Shown: positions 1-11,800 of the stretch, in pieces
Layout: each line of letters opens with the position of its first letter
Numbering within the stretch: the stretch's first letter is position 1
NCBI GenBank assembly: GCA_021292165.1
Contig: CM037879.1
Span: forward strand, 38,718,339-38,782,338
Direction: 5' to 3'
DNA: 64,000 nt
Source of the DNA: Shinisaurus crocodilurus
Lineage: Eukaryota; Chordata; Lepidosauria; Squamata; Shinisauridae
Program-made: the position numbers and the translations under genes
The notes under the pieces: generated by a model
What the model saw: the letters and a program-made list of their open reading frames with translations, nothing else
Database searches by the model: none
What the model was told of the DNA's origin: nothing

Positions 1-1260
1 TGTCTTTAAAGAAAAACACAACAACAGAACTTTCAATGATACAAACAGGTTTTTGTTGGGGGAAAAATCAACTCAAAAAATTATTATAGTACTATATTGT
101 ACACATAGCCTGAAGGGAATTTATACAAACTTTTTAAATAATTAGGCACATGTATTTTTGGATAAGGGATTCTCAACTTGTAATATGATTATATGCCAGA
201 CTGAAATTGTACGGGGCAAGCTTTACCCCGGGTCCTTTCCCTGCCTCTACAGGTGTCGGATTAGTAAAAGTAAAAGTCAACCTGTACTAGGATGAGCAAG
301 ATAAACTAGAAAACTACACATGCTTAACACATTTTAAACACTTTATGTCTTGGACTGCAAACACTGCATTAGGTAAAAGTTTGCACTGGGCATGCTTTTG
401 CACAATTAATGTGATTTTTGCTATTGCATGCATGCTGATAATTTGTCAAACCTTGGCTCATACTCCATTAGTTTGAGAGCAACACATGCAGCACTCAGGT
501 CAACTGTTAGGGCTTTACATCCAAGCTATGCTCTGTGCATAATTCTTCAAAATCTTTTAAATGTGATAACAATGTAGAAAAGAATTCTGTAACAGGAATT
601 CTAGAATAAAATCATTCTGTTCCACACTGAGAAAGAACAAAATCATTAGTGTTTTGCAGAAGTGGACAGTCTTTTCGTGATCTGGTGACCAATGGCTCGA
701 GTGCCCACAGAGAGGTCCCTGCGTGCCAGCTGTGGCACCCGTGCCATAGGTTTGCCATCACTGCCCTAGTAGGTGGCGGCCAAAGGCTGACAGTAGAGAA
801 GACCACAGATGGGAACAAAAATACTGCCTGAATTTTGGCAGCATATGTTGGATCCAGACTAAATCAGTTGAACTTAGGTCCCATTGAAATAGACCTATGT
901 CATTACTAAGTTCAGCTCACTTAGTTTGGATCCAACCCTATTTCTGTTCCTGATACTACACTTTAATATGATTGTACTGTGAGAATCTTTTGTAAGCCAT
1001 GTTGAAAGCCTCTTGAGGCTATAAACTGTGATATAACCACTGTAAATAAATACTGTAGTGTGTTTCTATGTTCTGCTTCTAAAATTTAAGAAGCCTCACT
1101 ACTTATCATAGCATGAGTGTTGTGGATTTATATTTACTTAGTAATTAAATTTTTTAATCCTGCCTTTCACTCAAAGTAGTTTTTAACAAAACAAACAAAA
1201 AGCAACACCAAGATGATAAAATACAGAATTATTCACAAATACTAAAACAGCAACAAGCAG
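1..1260. other. Intergenic, no gene seen
   Basis: No exon-like open frame with splice signals on either strand. The stretch 844-945 has inverted arms reading TTGGATCCAGACTAA and TTAGTTTGGATCCAA, a small palindromic MITE related to one at 58165-58250. The rest shows nothing recognisable. Confidence 0.5.
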
Positions 1261-1264
1261 TGTT

Positions 1265-1465
1265 TGGGAGGGGCCATAGTTCAGTGTGTTAGAGCACATG
1301 CATTGAATGCAGAAGGGCCCAGGTTCGATCTCCAGGTAGAGCTTGGAAAAAAATCCTGCCTGAAACCCTGGAGAGCCACTGCCAGTCAGTGTTGACAGTA
1401 CTGGGCTAGATGGACCAAGGGTCTGATTCGGTATAAGGCTGCTTCCTATGTTCCTGGAATAATAT
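1265..1465 (+). mobile_element. tRNA-Ala-derived SINE
   Basis: The head GGGGCCATAGTTCAGTGTGT and GGTTCGATCTCC are degraded A and B boxes of a tRNA-Ala gene. The body runs through CTGGAGAGCCACTGCCAGTC and CTAGATGGACCAAGGGTCTG to the tail AAGGCTGCTTCCTATGTTCC, the pattern of a SINE abundant in squamates. Other copies here are near 34772, 45635, 47777, 62570 and 63205. Confidence 0.8.
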
Positions 1466-1499
1466 ATCAGGAAGATTAAAACATAGCGAATCAGTAGGT

Positions 1500-1570
1500 C
1501 AGGGTTGCCACTAAAATTTAATTTTCCCTTTCTCGTACCAACTTTTGTCAATTTCCCTGACCACCATTCA
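1500..1570. repeat. TIR-like end CAGGGTTGCCACT
   Basis: CAGGGTTGCCACT here mirrors AGTGGCAACCCTA at about 3475-3491, and both are next to TTTCCCTGAC repeats. They look like the two inverted ends of one DNA element split or expanded by about 1.9 kb of other sequence, or two separate solo ends. Confidence 0.35.
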
Positions 1571-1699
1571 AAAATAACCCCCAGTTAAAGAATTCATAGA
1601 TTACATTACATTACATTAAATAACGGTTTTATTAAATGGTTTAAAACTACACAAGGGCATTTTTTTCCTCAAGTCAGGAGCTTCAATATGAGCGTCTTT

Positions 1700-1960
1700 A
1701 AACATTGGGACTGGGTTCACACAACAAGACAACCCACCATGGCTTATAAGCCCCAGTGGGTTGTTGTGTTGTACGAACCCAGGATGCGTTTGTCAGGGTT
1801 GCTCATTTGTTGGTTATAAGTCACCCTACTACAAGTCATGGCTTGTAGTAGGGTCTGTTTGACCCATGATAGGTTGTCATGTCGTCCAAACCCAGATGAC
1901 ACAACCCATTGTGGGTCAACCCCAACTACAAGCAAACTACTTGGCAAGAGCAGCAAAACC
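1700..1960. repeat. Palindromic MITE (AACCCACCATGG type)
   Basis: Inverted arms: GGGTTCACACAACAAGACAA and ACAACCCACCATGG on one side, and repeats of CCCACTGGGG/GGGTTGTTGTGTTGTACGAA and GACAACCTATCATGG/CCATGATAGGTTGTC on the other. No coding capacity. It belongs to a loose family with copies at 3845-4085, 7560-7775 and 37755-38090. Confidence 0.6.
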
Positions 1961-2354
1961 CCCTTACTGCTCTAGCCAAGTGGCTAGCAGGTGACCACCA
2001 CTGCCAGCCACCCCAAAAGTGTTCAAGTGGCACTTTGGGGCGGTTGGCAAAGGTTTCCCCTGCTCCCCGCTGCGAACCATTTCAGGCTTGCCTCAGCTTG
2101 AGTTTTTTAAATTTTATTAATTCAATTTAAATAAAATTTAAAAGGTTAATTTTGGGGGGAGATAATGAAAACTGGCTGTCAGACCAGTTTTTGCAATCTC
2201 CCTGGAGGCATCCATGAGGTGCCCATCCAAGGACCCCCCTTAATTTTAAAGAAAAAAAATTGTACTGATAATGTGCACAAATAATTGTGCTCATTTTTTT
2301 TTAACTCAACCTGTGGGTTCGCACAAGGGGATCTCTGAGCTAGGTACTGGCCAG

Positions 2355-2480
2355 GTTGGGTGCCTGCTGGCCAAATCCAGCAGGCACCCACCCTGTACAG
2401 TGCCTGCCCAGGCTGCAGGTATGTATTTCCCCCTTTGCAAGGAGTTGACAGGTCTGCACCTGTCAGCTCCTTGCAAAGCC
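2355..2480. repeat. Two adjacent near-perfect hairpins
   Basis: Hairpin 1 (2358-2389) has a 13-bp perfect stem (GGGTGCCTGCTGG) and a 6-nt loop. Hairpin 2 (2433-2478) has a stem of about 20 pairs plus one wobble (CTTTGCAAGGAG, then TGACAGGT) and a 4-nt loop. The surrounding GC-rich region with no exon suggests internal folds of an old MITE. Confidence 0.7.
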
Positions 2481-3844
2481 CCAGGAGATCGTGGTTTGCA
2501 GAAAGGGGTTCTTTCTGCTGCTAGCATCGGGGGGGGGGGGACCTTCAGAACTGGAGGGGATTCCTACTGACAGAAGGGAGGACTCGGTTTGACATGTGTC
2601 AAAGTAACAGCAAACTTGCACACCCCTGGCACTGAGAATTCCACCCACGTTTTGCGGTTCCCTGAGGTGCTCGCAACTTGGGGTAAATGGCAAAACCAAG
2701 GGGACACTTGGGACTTGCAACTACACCCAAAAACCCCTGGGGATCAGCTGAAAAGGGGGGCAATTGAGGGGGTGGCCCCCAAAACACTTTTCCGCATGAT
2801 CCTCGGGGTTTTTCCCGGGACCTCATGTGCCCCTTATCCACACTTGGAGGAGTGAGGGGCAGCCTATGGGCACATGAGCACCCCCCAAAAACCCTGAAGA
2901 TTCTGCTGCTAAGGGTCCTTCCTACACCCCCACCCCCCTTTTTTCCCCAGCACTTGCAAAGTGGGTTTTGCAAAGTGCTACGATGTTCATTTTTCGCAGG
3001 TACACTTGCTGGGAAACAAACTGTGGCAGGACTGGACATTACAGCTGGCTAGAAGAAATAATGCCTGGCTACTAGGTCCAGCCAGCCACAATTTGGTGAC
3101 CTCTGTCAAAATATTCACATCTTCAAATCAACTGAAACTGATTCCAGTTTGAATGCACAAGTTACCCAGCTGCAAGAAGCCAGTCAGCTTCTCCATAATA
3201 AAATAATGCTGTCACATGCAGGTTCATTTTATTCTGTTTTACTGTTAACTATCAGCCAATAAACATTTTCAAAATCATATAATCATTTTATGGAATAGTC
3301 TGTATCATTACATTACACTTGTATTCTGCCGCTTCTCGAAGTGCTGCAAGTGCAGACAGTCCTCTTGCAGCAGCGTCTCAAAAACATTACACGAGTATAT
3401 CTTGATCACAATTTCCCTGACTTTCGAGTTTCGACCATTTTCCCTGACTAGTTTCCATTTCCCTGATTTTCCAGAAAGTGGCAACCCTATAGGTAGAATG
3501 TAGGTCAAAAAGATTATTTTATGGTGTTTGACCTCTTTGAACAGAGGGTGTGGCAAGCCACCCTGGTAAAGAAGATCCAAAGCCTAGGTGCAACCGTGGA
3601 GGATACATGTTCATTTCTTTTAGCTATATTTCAGGGGTTCAAAGTAATTATTCTTCATACCAAACATGCATTTTGGATACATAGTTTCTGTACCAATGTG
3701 GCCGTGCAAACAATGGTTTGCTCAGAAATGGAATTTATCATTTTACACTTTTTTATCACTACCAAGCTTGGTTACAGTAGTTTCGCTCTTAAGAAAGCAA
3801 CCCCTTCAGGGCTGTCTTGTGGCAGTAACCAAATGGCTTTCAAA

Positions 3845-4085
3845 TGTAAGGCTTGGTTTGCACATAATAACCCCGAGTATGGGTTGTTACGTGCGAACCC
3901 TGCTCTATGATTTAACTATGAGGTTGTTAACCACGAACAAACCATGAAGAGAGCCCATGGTTTGTTGGGTTGTGAACTCTGGGTTGAACATGATTAACAA
4001 CCCATAGTTAAACCATAGTGTAGGGTTTGCACATAACCCATACTGAACCCATACTTGGGGTTGTAGTTAAGTGTGAACCAGGCCC
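3845..4085. repeat. Palindromic MITE
   Basis: Opens GGCTTGGTTTGCACATAATA and closes AGTTAAGTGTGAACCAGGCC, with repeated inverted copies of the motif AACCATGGTTTGTT and AACCCATA within. Non-coding. Confidence 0.65.
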
Positions 4086-4334
4086 AAGTCTGTATTTGCA
4101 TGTCCCCCAAAGGAAGTACTATTGTCATTGCTACTTCATAACTGAAAATCTAAAGGCATAAATTAAATATTAGATTCTTTGGAGAAATGGAAACTCTTTT
4201 TCTGATAGCCCTGGAAAGATACGATTGCTACTCCTGAAACTGCAAGGCAGAAGCATCTCCACAAGGTTCTGGAAAATGGTCCCTCTTCTCACCACCACCA
4301 CCCGTTACATGCAAACACATTCCACAATAATTAA

Positions 4335-4425
4335 GGAAGCAGTCCTATACTTGTAAATAAGCCCCACTGAACTCAGCGGGATTTATTTTTGAGTTGACAG
4401 GTATAGGACTGTGGTGTTAATTACT
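4335..4425. repeat. Short palindromic MITE (GCAATCCTATGCA type)
   Basis: Degenerate copy with arms AGTCCTATACTTGTAAATAA and the inverted GACAGGTATAGGACTG, centred on CACTGAACTCAGCGGGATT. Similar units are at 6003-6100, 6175-6262, 12950-13035, 18975-19045, 31485-31590, 37050-37140 and 44440-44500. Confidence 0.65.
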
Positions 4426-6000
4426 TTATTTTCAGATACTGTGAAGGAAAGCAAGGGTTGAAGTGGGAGGCAGTTGTCTCATCATGCTGTTCTATAATAT
4501 GTAGACAGGCAGTTCCTTTTATTTTGTGTCAGTTGTAGTCCTAGAAGCAGGCTGTGCAAAGGTATAGAATAGCCAATGTGTTTCTATCTTAGCCACAATC
4601 GGGAGGTTCTAAGAATTGTTTTGCCAGATTAGACAAAGGTCCATTATTTTCAAAAGCTGCTAGTCAGATGCTTCTGGACACCTACAAAGCAGAGCATGAA
4701 GATGCTTCGCCACCCCATTTGTCCTAGGCGCCCAGTATGCAGCGAGAGACTGCTTCTGTTATCAGGCTGAACAGACATTGATAGGTCTCCTATCTTTAAT
4801 GGGCCCACACAGTTCCTATGAATTTCAGTGGAGCCTATACAGAGGAATGTCCTGGTGGATTGCTTCCCTTTTCAGTAACTCCACAAGCACATTTAAGTTT
4901 CTGGAAGTAAGATTGCATATACCTTGAGAGAAACACAGTAGTTCTTTAAAGTAGTCCGATCTTGAATCAGGGAGGAAGAAATTAAATTTAAGGAATGTCC
5001 TGTCGTAATAAATGCCATTCCAGGATCAACTTGTTTTAATGAAGAAAAAACCCTTTATCAATAAATCAATAAAGTACTGGACTACTGTGACTTTGTGTAT
5101 TGGTGGTATTTACTGTATCAGCAATGTGAATATGGTACATAACAAGCACTATTCTTCAATGCTGCTGCTTTTGTGGGACGGACAATGCCTCAGCCGAATA
5201 TATTATATTGCTTTGCAGGATATCTAGATTCATTCATCCAGCTAATCCTAGTTGCAGATAAACAGACTTCTGCACAAATTCAGTGACATGGACTACCACT
5301 GCAAAAGAGAGTACATACAATGTGCTCTTGTTTATGGCCCCATTCATTTCAACGAGGCTTGTGCAGGAAAAAAACCTGCTATATTGTGCCTTATGCTGGT
5401 TTTCTCAAACAGCTTGCTGCAGATGTTTTGCTGTTATCTAAAGGAGCACCTGTAAAACTGTCACAAGTTATGGGCCTGGCTTATATTATCCTGTCGCTGT
5501 GATTGTTGCTGAGAATTCATATACGGTACCCGCTAGCTATTTGTGTAAAGTTACCCATACGGTTTGGAGCAACAGTAACCCCTCCCAAGAAATAGCAGTC
5601 TCCATTAATGTATGGTTTTCCTGTTGGTTTCTTTTGGGCCAAATCACATGAGTAGTTTTCAATACAAATTTAGCTAGGCACTCATTCACCTTGATTTTGT
5701 GACAGGAGTGCTCAATCTCTGTATCAAACACCATTTTTGTCTTCTACCGGAGTGGAATTCTTTTTCCCTTACAGTTCCACTTTCTGTATCCTAGCTACCT
5801 TAAGTCTAGTTGCTAAGAGACAGCTTACACAAAGGAAAGCTTTAGCTATTAGTGATTTTGTTCCCTTGTGGAAAACAACTTCCTGAGCTGGAGGCAAAGA
5901 TGCAGTCCCAGTGTTGGTAAAGTACAAGTCTCAAAATTCACGGTGTCAAATGTATCAAGTAATTAAACGGTTTATATATCTGCAATGAAAAACCTTGGTT
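4426..6000. other. Intergenic, nothing recognised
   Basis: Only short chance open frames, without the splice signals or residue bias expected of exons. No recognisable repeats. Confidence 0.5.
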
Positions 6001-6002
6001 GA

Positions 6003-6262
6003 CAGTGCAATCCTATGCATGTTTACTCAGAAGTAAGTCTCTGTGCTCAATGATGCTTACTCACAGGTAAGTGCATAGGATAGCAACCTGATCACCTTTT
6101 CCAGACATGTCAGTAACTACTGTGGTGTGCTGGAGAGAGTTGTGGATTTGGATCTTGGAGATCAAAAGTCCTTCAGACTGCAATCCTATACCCAATTTCC
6201 TGGGAGTAAGCCCATTGAACATCTGAGTAGACATGAATAGGACTGCACTGTTAGTGCACTTG
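6003..6262. repeat. Two consecutive GCAATCCTATGCA-type MITEs
   Basis: 6003-6100 reads GTGCAATCCTATGCATGTTT and closes with GTGCATAGGAT; 6175-6262 reads CTGCAATCCTATACCCAATT and closes AATAGGACTGCACTGTTAG. Both are about 90 bp with inverted arms and no coding capacity. Confidence 0.7.
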
Positions 6263-7559
6263 ATGCCAAGTATGATTTACCTGTCTGAAAAATGAGAATA
6301 GTGTCGCCCTATTTCATAGGGTTGCTGAGAGGGGGAAATTGTGATGGGGGGCAATGGGAGAATGCAGATTAAAGTGTTAAATGATTAATAGCTTTTATGT
6401 GAGAAACAGATTGGCTTGTGCCCCGATTAGAAATATTTCTGTAGGCCTTTGTTTTTAAACATCCTGTGGTTATTAGTAAGCTGACGGGCGGGGGGGGGGA
6501 TCAGCATCTGCTCAGGGCTGCCCTAATTAAGACAAGCTCTTTGGCACAGCTTGGTCTTGCACTTCCTCTTTAGCAAAAACAAAAAACAAAACCCCAAAAA
6601 CCTCAACAGCTTAGAAGGAAAAATCAGCTTAAGATTACCATGCCAGCAACTTGGCCATTTCACAATGCCAAGTTCTTAACCCCAATTCTCTAAGAGTAGA
6701 TGACATTATTGATCCCTGCACTCCTGTTTGATCCTTGAGTTGGTGGATAAGAACAACAATATAGGAAAGTCATAAATCCTGCAAAAATCATCCCCAGCTG
6801 GGTGAAAATGATGCTCTCAGTCTCAAGTAATGTGGCATTTTAGATCTCAAGCCGACTGGTTCTACACCATTATCCCAAAAAGCATCTCCTTAAAAGTAAT
6901 TTAATATTAGTCCAGAACATGCAGTACCCTAACTAGGTTTACACATTAAATACTTCAGAATTTGTTGTCTATTAAGAAAGGGAGGCAGGTGAGGAAGACC
7001 TCACTCAGGTGCCTGCTCCTGTTTGAGTTGGACTGTCTCTCCCCTGGCCAATACATACACAGGGTCCTTTACCATCAGCTGTCCTGTGGGGAGAATCCCA
7101 ATGACTTGCTATAATGTGTTGATATTGCCCATAAGCTGCCTTGCAACAATTTGTATCCTAAAAGGTGGAATATAAATAATAAATTTCTCAGCTGCAATAC
7201 TTAATGTCCATTTGGTAATAAAAGAGATTAAGATAGAAAGAACTAAAAGTTGCAATTCAGAGCACCCTTGCTACTGAAATAAATGGATAAAGAAACATCT
7301 CTACACAGAATTTACACTGAAGTGGCTTAAACCACTGGAACATGTGCCTTAAGTATCCCAGTCTTTCTTGAACTAGTAATGCAGCCCTGTGTTCCTGCAG
7401 AAACACACATTCCTATGGCTGTTTAAAAGTTAATGGGAAGCTGCTTTAGGCTTTTTGTGTATTATAGTGCCTATCCTCAGAGTTAAGTTTTGTAAACTGT
7501 AAATACAGTGAATACATCAATGGTACTGGAAGGCAGGTGGCAGTCAGGGTTGGGAGGAA

Positions 7560-7775
7560 AAGTCAAGGCAAACATAGCCGTCCTTTAACTGTTTGCATGT
7601 AATGACAACCCATGATTTAAACAACTCGGAGCTCACAACTTTACAACAAACCAATGGGGTTCTCTTTTGGGGTTGTTCATGGTTAACAAACCATAGTTCG
7701 CACAGCCGTGTTCACACATCATGACAACCCAGAATAAGATGACAGCGTTATGTGTGAACCAGGTCACTGTGAATT
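7560..7775. repeat. Palindromic MITE
   Basis: Arms rich in ATGACAACCCATGATT and the inverse AACCATAGTTCG; the right end reads GTTATGTGTGAACCAGGTCA, similar to the end of the copy at 3845-4085. Confidence 0.55.
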
Positions 7776-8013
7776 TGGCACTAGGAACTATGGATATGTG
7801 CTATCACACGCCTTCTCCAACAGATGCCCCTTCATCCTAAAATCCTGAACACAGCATATACAAGAATCACATATGAAATACAGTGAATCTTATAATAGGA
7901 TCCCTACTAGAAAGGAAACATTCTGTTAACACCTTTTTCAGAATTTCAGTAGAAAATAGTTCCTGTGATTAAGATAGCTGGCTATAGATTGTTAGAGATT
8001 TAACAATAATCTG

Positions 8014-8403
8014 CTAAAGGAGCAGACCCGAGGGGGAAATAGGAGATCCAACCACTCCCCTCCCTGCCGGCTCAGAAAGAACTGCGCTGGCTACCCTCGG
8101 AGGTCGGAAAAGGGACCTCTGAGAAGGGAAAGGGGGGGCGTTTCAGTAGGTGGGGAGGCAAGGACACTGGAGAGGCCAGGATACAAGTTATCCTTGAGCC
8201 TCTGCCAGCCTCCTTCCCTCCCCCTCCGAAATGCCTTTGCTAAAAAGCCCATCTAACAAAAAAAAAATGCAGAGCAGGAGGATGGGAAGGTAAAGAGTGC
8301 CTCCGCTGCTCCTCCCACCCAGCATAGGACAGATCGTAAGCCTCTTGAGTTTAGGGGCTTCTTATGATCATCAAGGGTGCAATAGATAGGATTGTGCCCT
8401 AAG
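8014..8403. repeat. Non-autonomous DNA element, about 390 bp
   Basis: Closely resembles 19761-20217: both contain ACTGGAGAGGCCAGGATAC and CCTCCTTCCCTCCCCCTC, then TTTAGGGGCTT, and close with a TAGGAT-x-GTGCCCT end. No open frame. The shared ends suggest a MITE family with a GGGC(A/G)CAATCCTAT-like terminus. Confidence 0.65.
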
Positions 8404-8499
8404 GGCCTCCTTATACAAAGCTATTGAAGCAAGAATTCATTTAAACATTTCAAATTGTACATTAATAATTACAAGCAACCATTTAAAAACTTTTCACAG

Positions 8500-8505
8500 T
8501 TTATT
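8500..8505 (-). terminator. MRPS10: Candidate poly(A) signal of MRPS10
   Basis: AATAAA on the minus strand, about 270 nt beyond the MRPS10 stop. The intervening sequence has no recognisable repeat and would be a short 3' UTR. Position and hexamer support it; the cleavage site cannot be seen. Confidence 0.6.
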
Positions 8506-8771
8506 TAAATTGTTCAAGCAAATTATGATATGCTTGTTTTTGTATGCAACACAGTTCTGTGAAACTTCCTGTTTTCCTTGATTTCTTCAGAAATGATGAG
8601 CTGACTTTTGGGAGTTGCATTTATAGCTATTTGGTCAAGAATCAGGATCCTTAGAATCCAGTCTGTTAGCAATGAGTTTCAAAATCAGTGTAGGTCTCTC
8701 TCAAAAGGACAATGTTACATTTCATTTTTACTAATTAAAGCTTGGGGGCAAAAAGTCTACAGACCAGGCAT

Positions 8772-8858
8772 TTATGATTTACTTGCTGCTTCTTCTACTG
8801 GAGGCAGTGTATCCCAAACAGGTGTCTGAATATGTTCAGGAAGTCTTTCTAATCTGGT
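8772..8858 (-). CDS. MRPS10: MRPS10 coding exon 7 with stop
   Basis: The last coding exon encodes [20 protein letters not shown] and a short VEEAASKS tail followed by TAA. The LPEHI-x-x-P-x-WDTL motif matches the mammalian C-terminus. The 3' UTR follows on the minus strand towards a candidate AATAAA near 8500. Confidence 0.95.
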   Translation of the reverse strand, partial: TRLERLPEHIQTPVWDTLPPVEEAASKS

Positions 8859-11800
8859 CTAAAAACAAAGGAAAATGTGTAACAGCAAATTTATACTAGA
8901 ACAGTTCATAAGCTCTGTAGCTCTTTTACTGTAATCCTTATTTATACAAATCATATTCCTAAAATCCAACATATGTATTAGATGCAGATAGGTTACCAAG
9001 CGGCAGAAATCCTTTGCTGTCTGATTAATACTAAGTCTGATTAATACTAGAGCTAAGAGTCAGACATATTTTTATACTATAGATCTAAGAAAAATCTTAG
9101 CTAATACCTTTTTTACTTCCATGGCGACCCCTTCAGGTAAGTTTCGTTGAATGTATTCCAAATAAACATTGGCTGTGCTGCCAGTTAAATGCTTTAACTG
9201 AAACAAAAAGCAGTGTTTTAGCTTTCAGATAACAGTTAACCACATGTGTTCTAATGGAAGACAATCTGTATCATTTGACCATGTCTGGCTTACTAAGGAG
9301 TCGTCCGTCCGTCTGTCCCCCCCAGCTTGTGCAGGCCTGCTGTACCTTCATGTGGTTACTTACCTCTGGAGTAGTCTTTCTAGGGTCAAATCAATTGTGG
9401 CCTGGATACGACTTTCATGCTACTCACCAACTACCACATTTTTAGTGTTTAAGACAGAAGTGCATGTGTGCGCGCACACTGACGCAGAGCACTGTTCTGT
9501 CCAAAATCGAACTCCCCCCCCCCCCCCGTTTACACTGTCTTATACACATTTCTCCTTTATTTGAACATACAGCTCTTCACTCACCTGTACATATCGGTAA
9601 TGCGTCCTCATTTCATACTGAACTCTGTGCTTCTTATAAATGTGCACTGATTTCAGAAGTGTGAATCGTTCTATCTTCCTTGGAGGTTGTTCTCTAAGAG
9701 ATATAGTGGTTTTCATGGAACAATTAGTCATTTTAGCGTATCCATTTATTTCTGTAATTACAGCCATTGATAGCTCACCAATACTGGTGGTGTTTGGTAA
9801 GGAGGAAGGGAACAAACTGAGTTCAGCCTCCAGATGGGATTCCTGCTTTGTTTATCAGACAACATGGCTGTATCCCAGTATCTACTTAATCTAAAATTTG
9901 TGAATAACAGATCCTGGAAGTGGGCAAGGAAAGAGCTTACTGCATTATGTTTGGCAGAAAAATTCTTGTTGATGTCAAGAGTTTTCATTCATAATTTAAA
10001 GGAGGATACTGAAAACACAATTTTAAAACCGTCAGCTACAATCCATGCACTTATTGGGGAAAAGGTCCTATTAAATTCAGTAGAGCTTACTTTTAAGTAA
10101 ACACACATAGAAGCTTCAGTGATTGCTACCTTCAGGAACATTATACTACTAAATATAAAACAGATTTCATAGACACAGCAGCTACAAGTTTTATACTTCT
10201 GACCCATAAATTTGCCAGCTCTGAAAGCTACCTTGTATAGTTTACTAGTCCTAAGCAAATTACCTAAGAGTCCCTGTTCCAAAGTTAGAATCACGGAGCT
10301 CAAATGGTCTGTTTTGTACTGTTCTAGCTATTGCCACTGCCTGCAGAGAACGAGGGAAATTTGTGTGGGCATTTGATATTTTGGATGGAACTACTACATT
10401 TCGGAGCACAGAATAAAGTTAAGGAGAATTCCTGCAGTCTTTATCTAGTAATGAGTCTTTAATGTCTCAGTTTGGCTGTTTGAGAAGGAGATTTTAGAAT
10501 GACTAAGTAACTGCAAAGGTCAACGGTACTTACACTTTTTCAATAGAGAGGCCAAGTTCTTTAGCAGCAAGCACCATGAAATATTCATAACTGTCCAACA
10601 CAGTTCTGTCATGACCTTTAACCAAAACCACTAGTCTCTTATATAGAGTGTCTGGCTCATCTGAAACAGATACCTAGGTGGGTAAGCAATGAGAAATAAG
10701 CAATTCAGCATTTGTATTCTAAACATAGACATCAGTCTGAACACATTGTTCATTAAGATTTAATTGTAAATTATTCATTCCGAATTAAGATCTTACAAGC
10801 ATCATTATACCCTGACATTGTTTAAACACATATAAACCAATCCACATGATTTTTCTGTACATATTCGTATTCACTGGAAACACAACAAGTTCAAAACTTC
10901 TCAGACATACCAGAGGGTTCTCCTTGGGCTGTTGAATATCAGTGTGTGCCCCTGAAAACTGAAACCATATCAAGTGGTTGTTTCTGAAAACAAACAAGAA
11001 AAGGAGAGGATGACATTTTAATGATATGAACATGAGTATTTTAGGCTGCAATACGAACTTAGCTGAGAGCAAACAAGCCTCATTTAATTCAATGAGTTAC
11101 TTTTGAGCAGACATGTATAGGATTGCACTTACAAACCTTCCTGTAAATGGTAAACTTACTGAAGAAAGTTATGTTGCTTAAGTGGAACTCCACTTGTTAC
11201 AAGGAAATTCTGCCGTCCCTAGAATAAAAATTACATGGTTGGTATATTAAGACAGCTATGTTGATGTATCATCGGTAAGGTACTGCAGCGTTCCAAAATT
11301 ATTTAGTGAAATAAAGTCATGCACACAGGCTAAAAAGCACAGGACAAAAAAGGGCAGTTGGAAGGGGAATCTTACACAACATTATTGCCACAAAAGTAAG
11401 CACACATCTACAAATCGCCTCTTCAGTTGATTCTAGAATCCTCACATATTTTTTTCACATGCAGCTCTGCCTCAACTGGGTTCTCCTACACACAATCCCA
11501 TTCCCACAGCAGCCCAAGCCATCTTGTGGCTGAAGTCCTTGTATGACATGGTCTTCTTCCTGCTTTCAGAGGCAAGTGGGCTACTGCTCATCCATCCAGA
11601 GACAAACAATTTGCCTACCCATGAGCACTTTCTCTCCTAGCTGCTTTCAGAATCCCTTGCAATCTTAACAGCGGTTAGTACAGTACCTGCAGCAGTGGAA
11701 GCTGCAAAAGTCAGCAATCCCATAGAGTGGGTGGATGAGGGGTGGCAGCAACATAGTCACTTCCCCTTTCAGGCAGCAACGCACTACTCCATGTGATGTA

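Noticed and set aside
1270..1345. A functional tRNA-Ala gene
   Set aside because: The cloverleaf stems do not close and the sequence runs on into the SINE body common to six copies in the window.
2599..3039. Minus-strand open frame of 146 codons in GC-rich DNA
   Set aside because: No family motif, no splice context and a low-complexity composition; it overlaps MITE-like folds.
1..8400. GUCA1B, the expected next neighbour beyond MRPS10 in the human order
   Set aside because: I found no EF-hand or other guanylate-cyclase-activator exon in this stretch; it may lie further left.
10534..10660. Alternative acceptor TTTCAG for MRPS10 exon 4
   Set aside because: It would drop 13 nt and break the frame with exon 3; the upstream AG restores [10 protein letters not shown], matching the human PVVTISDEPD.
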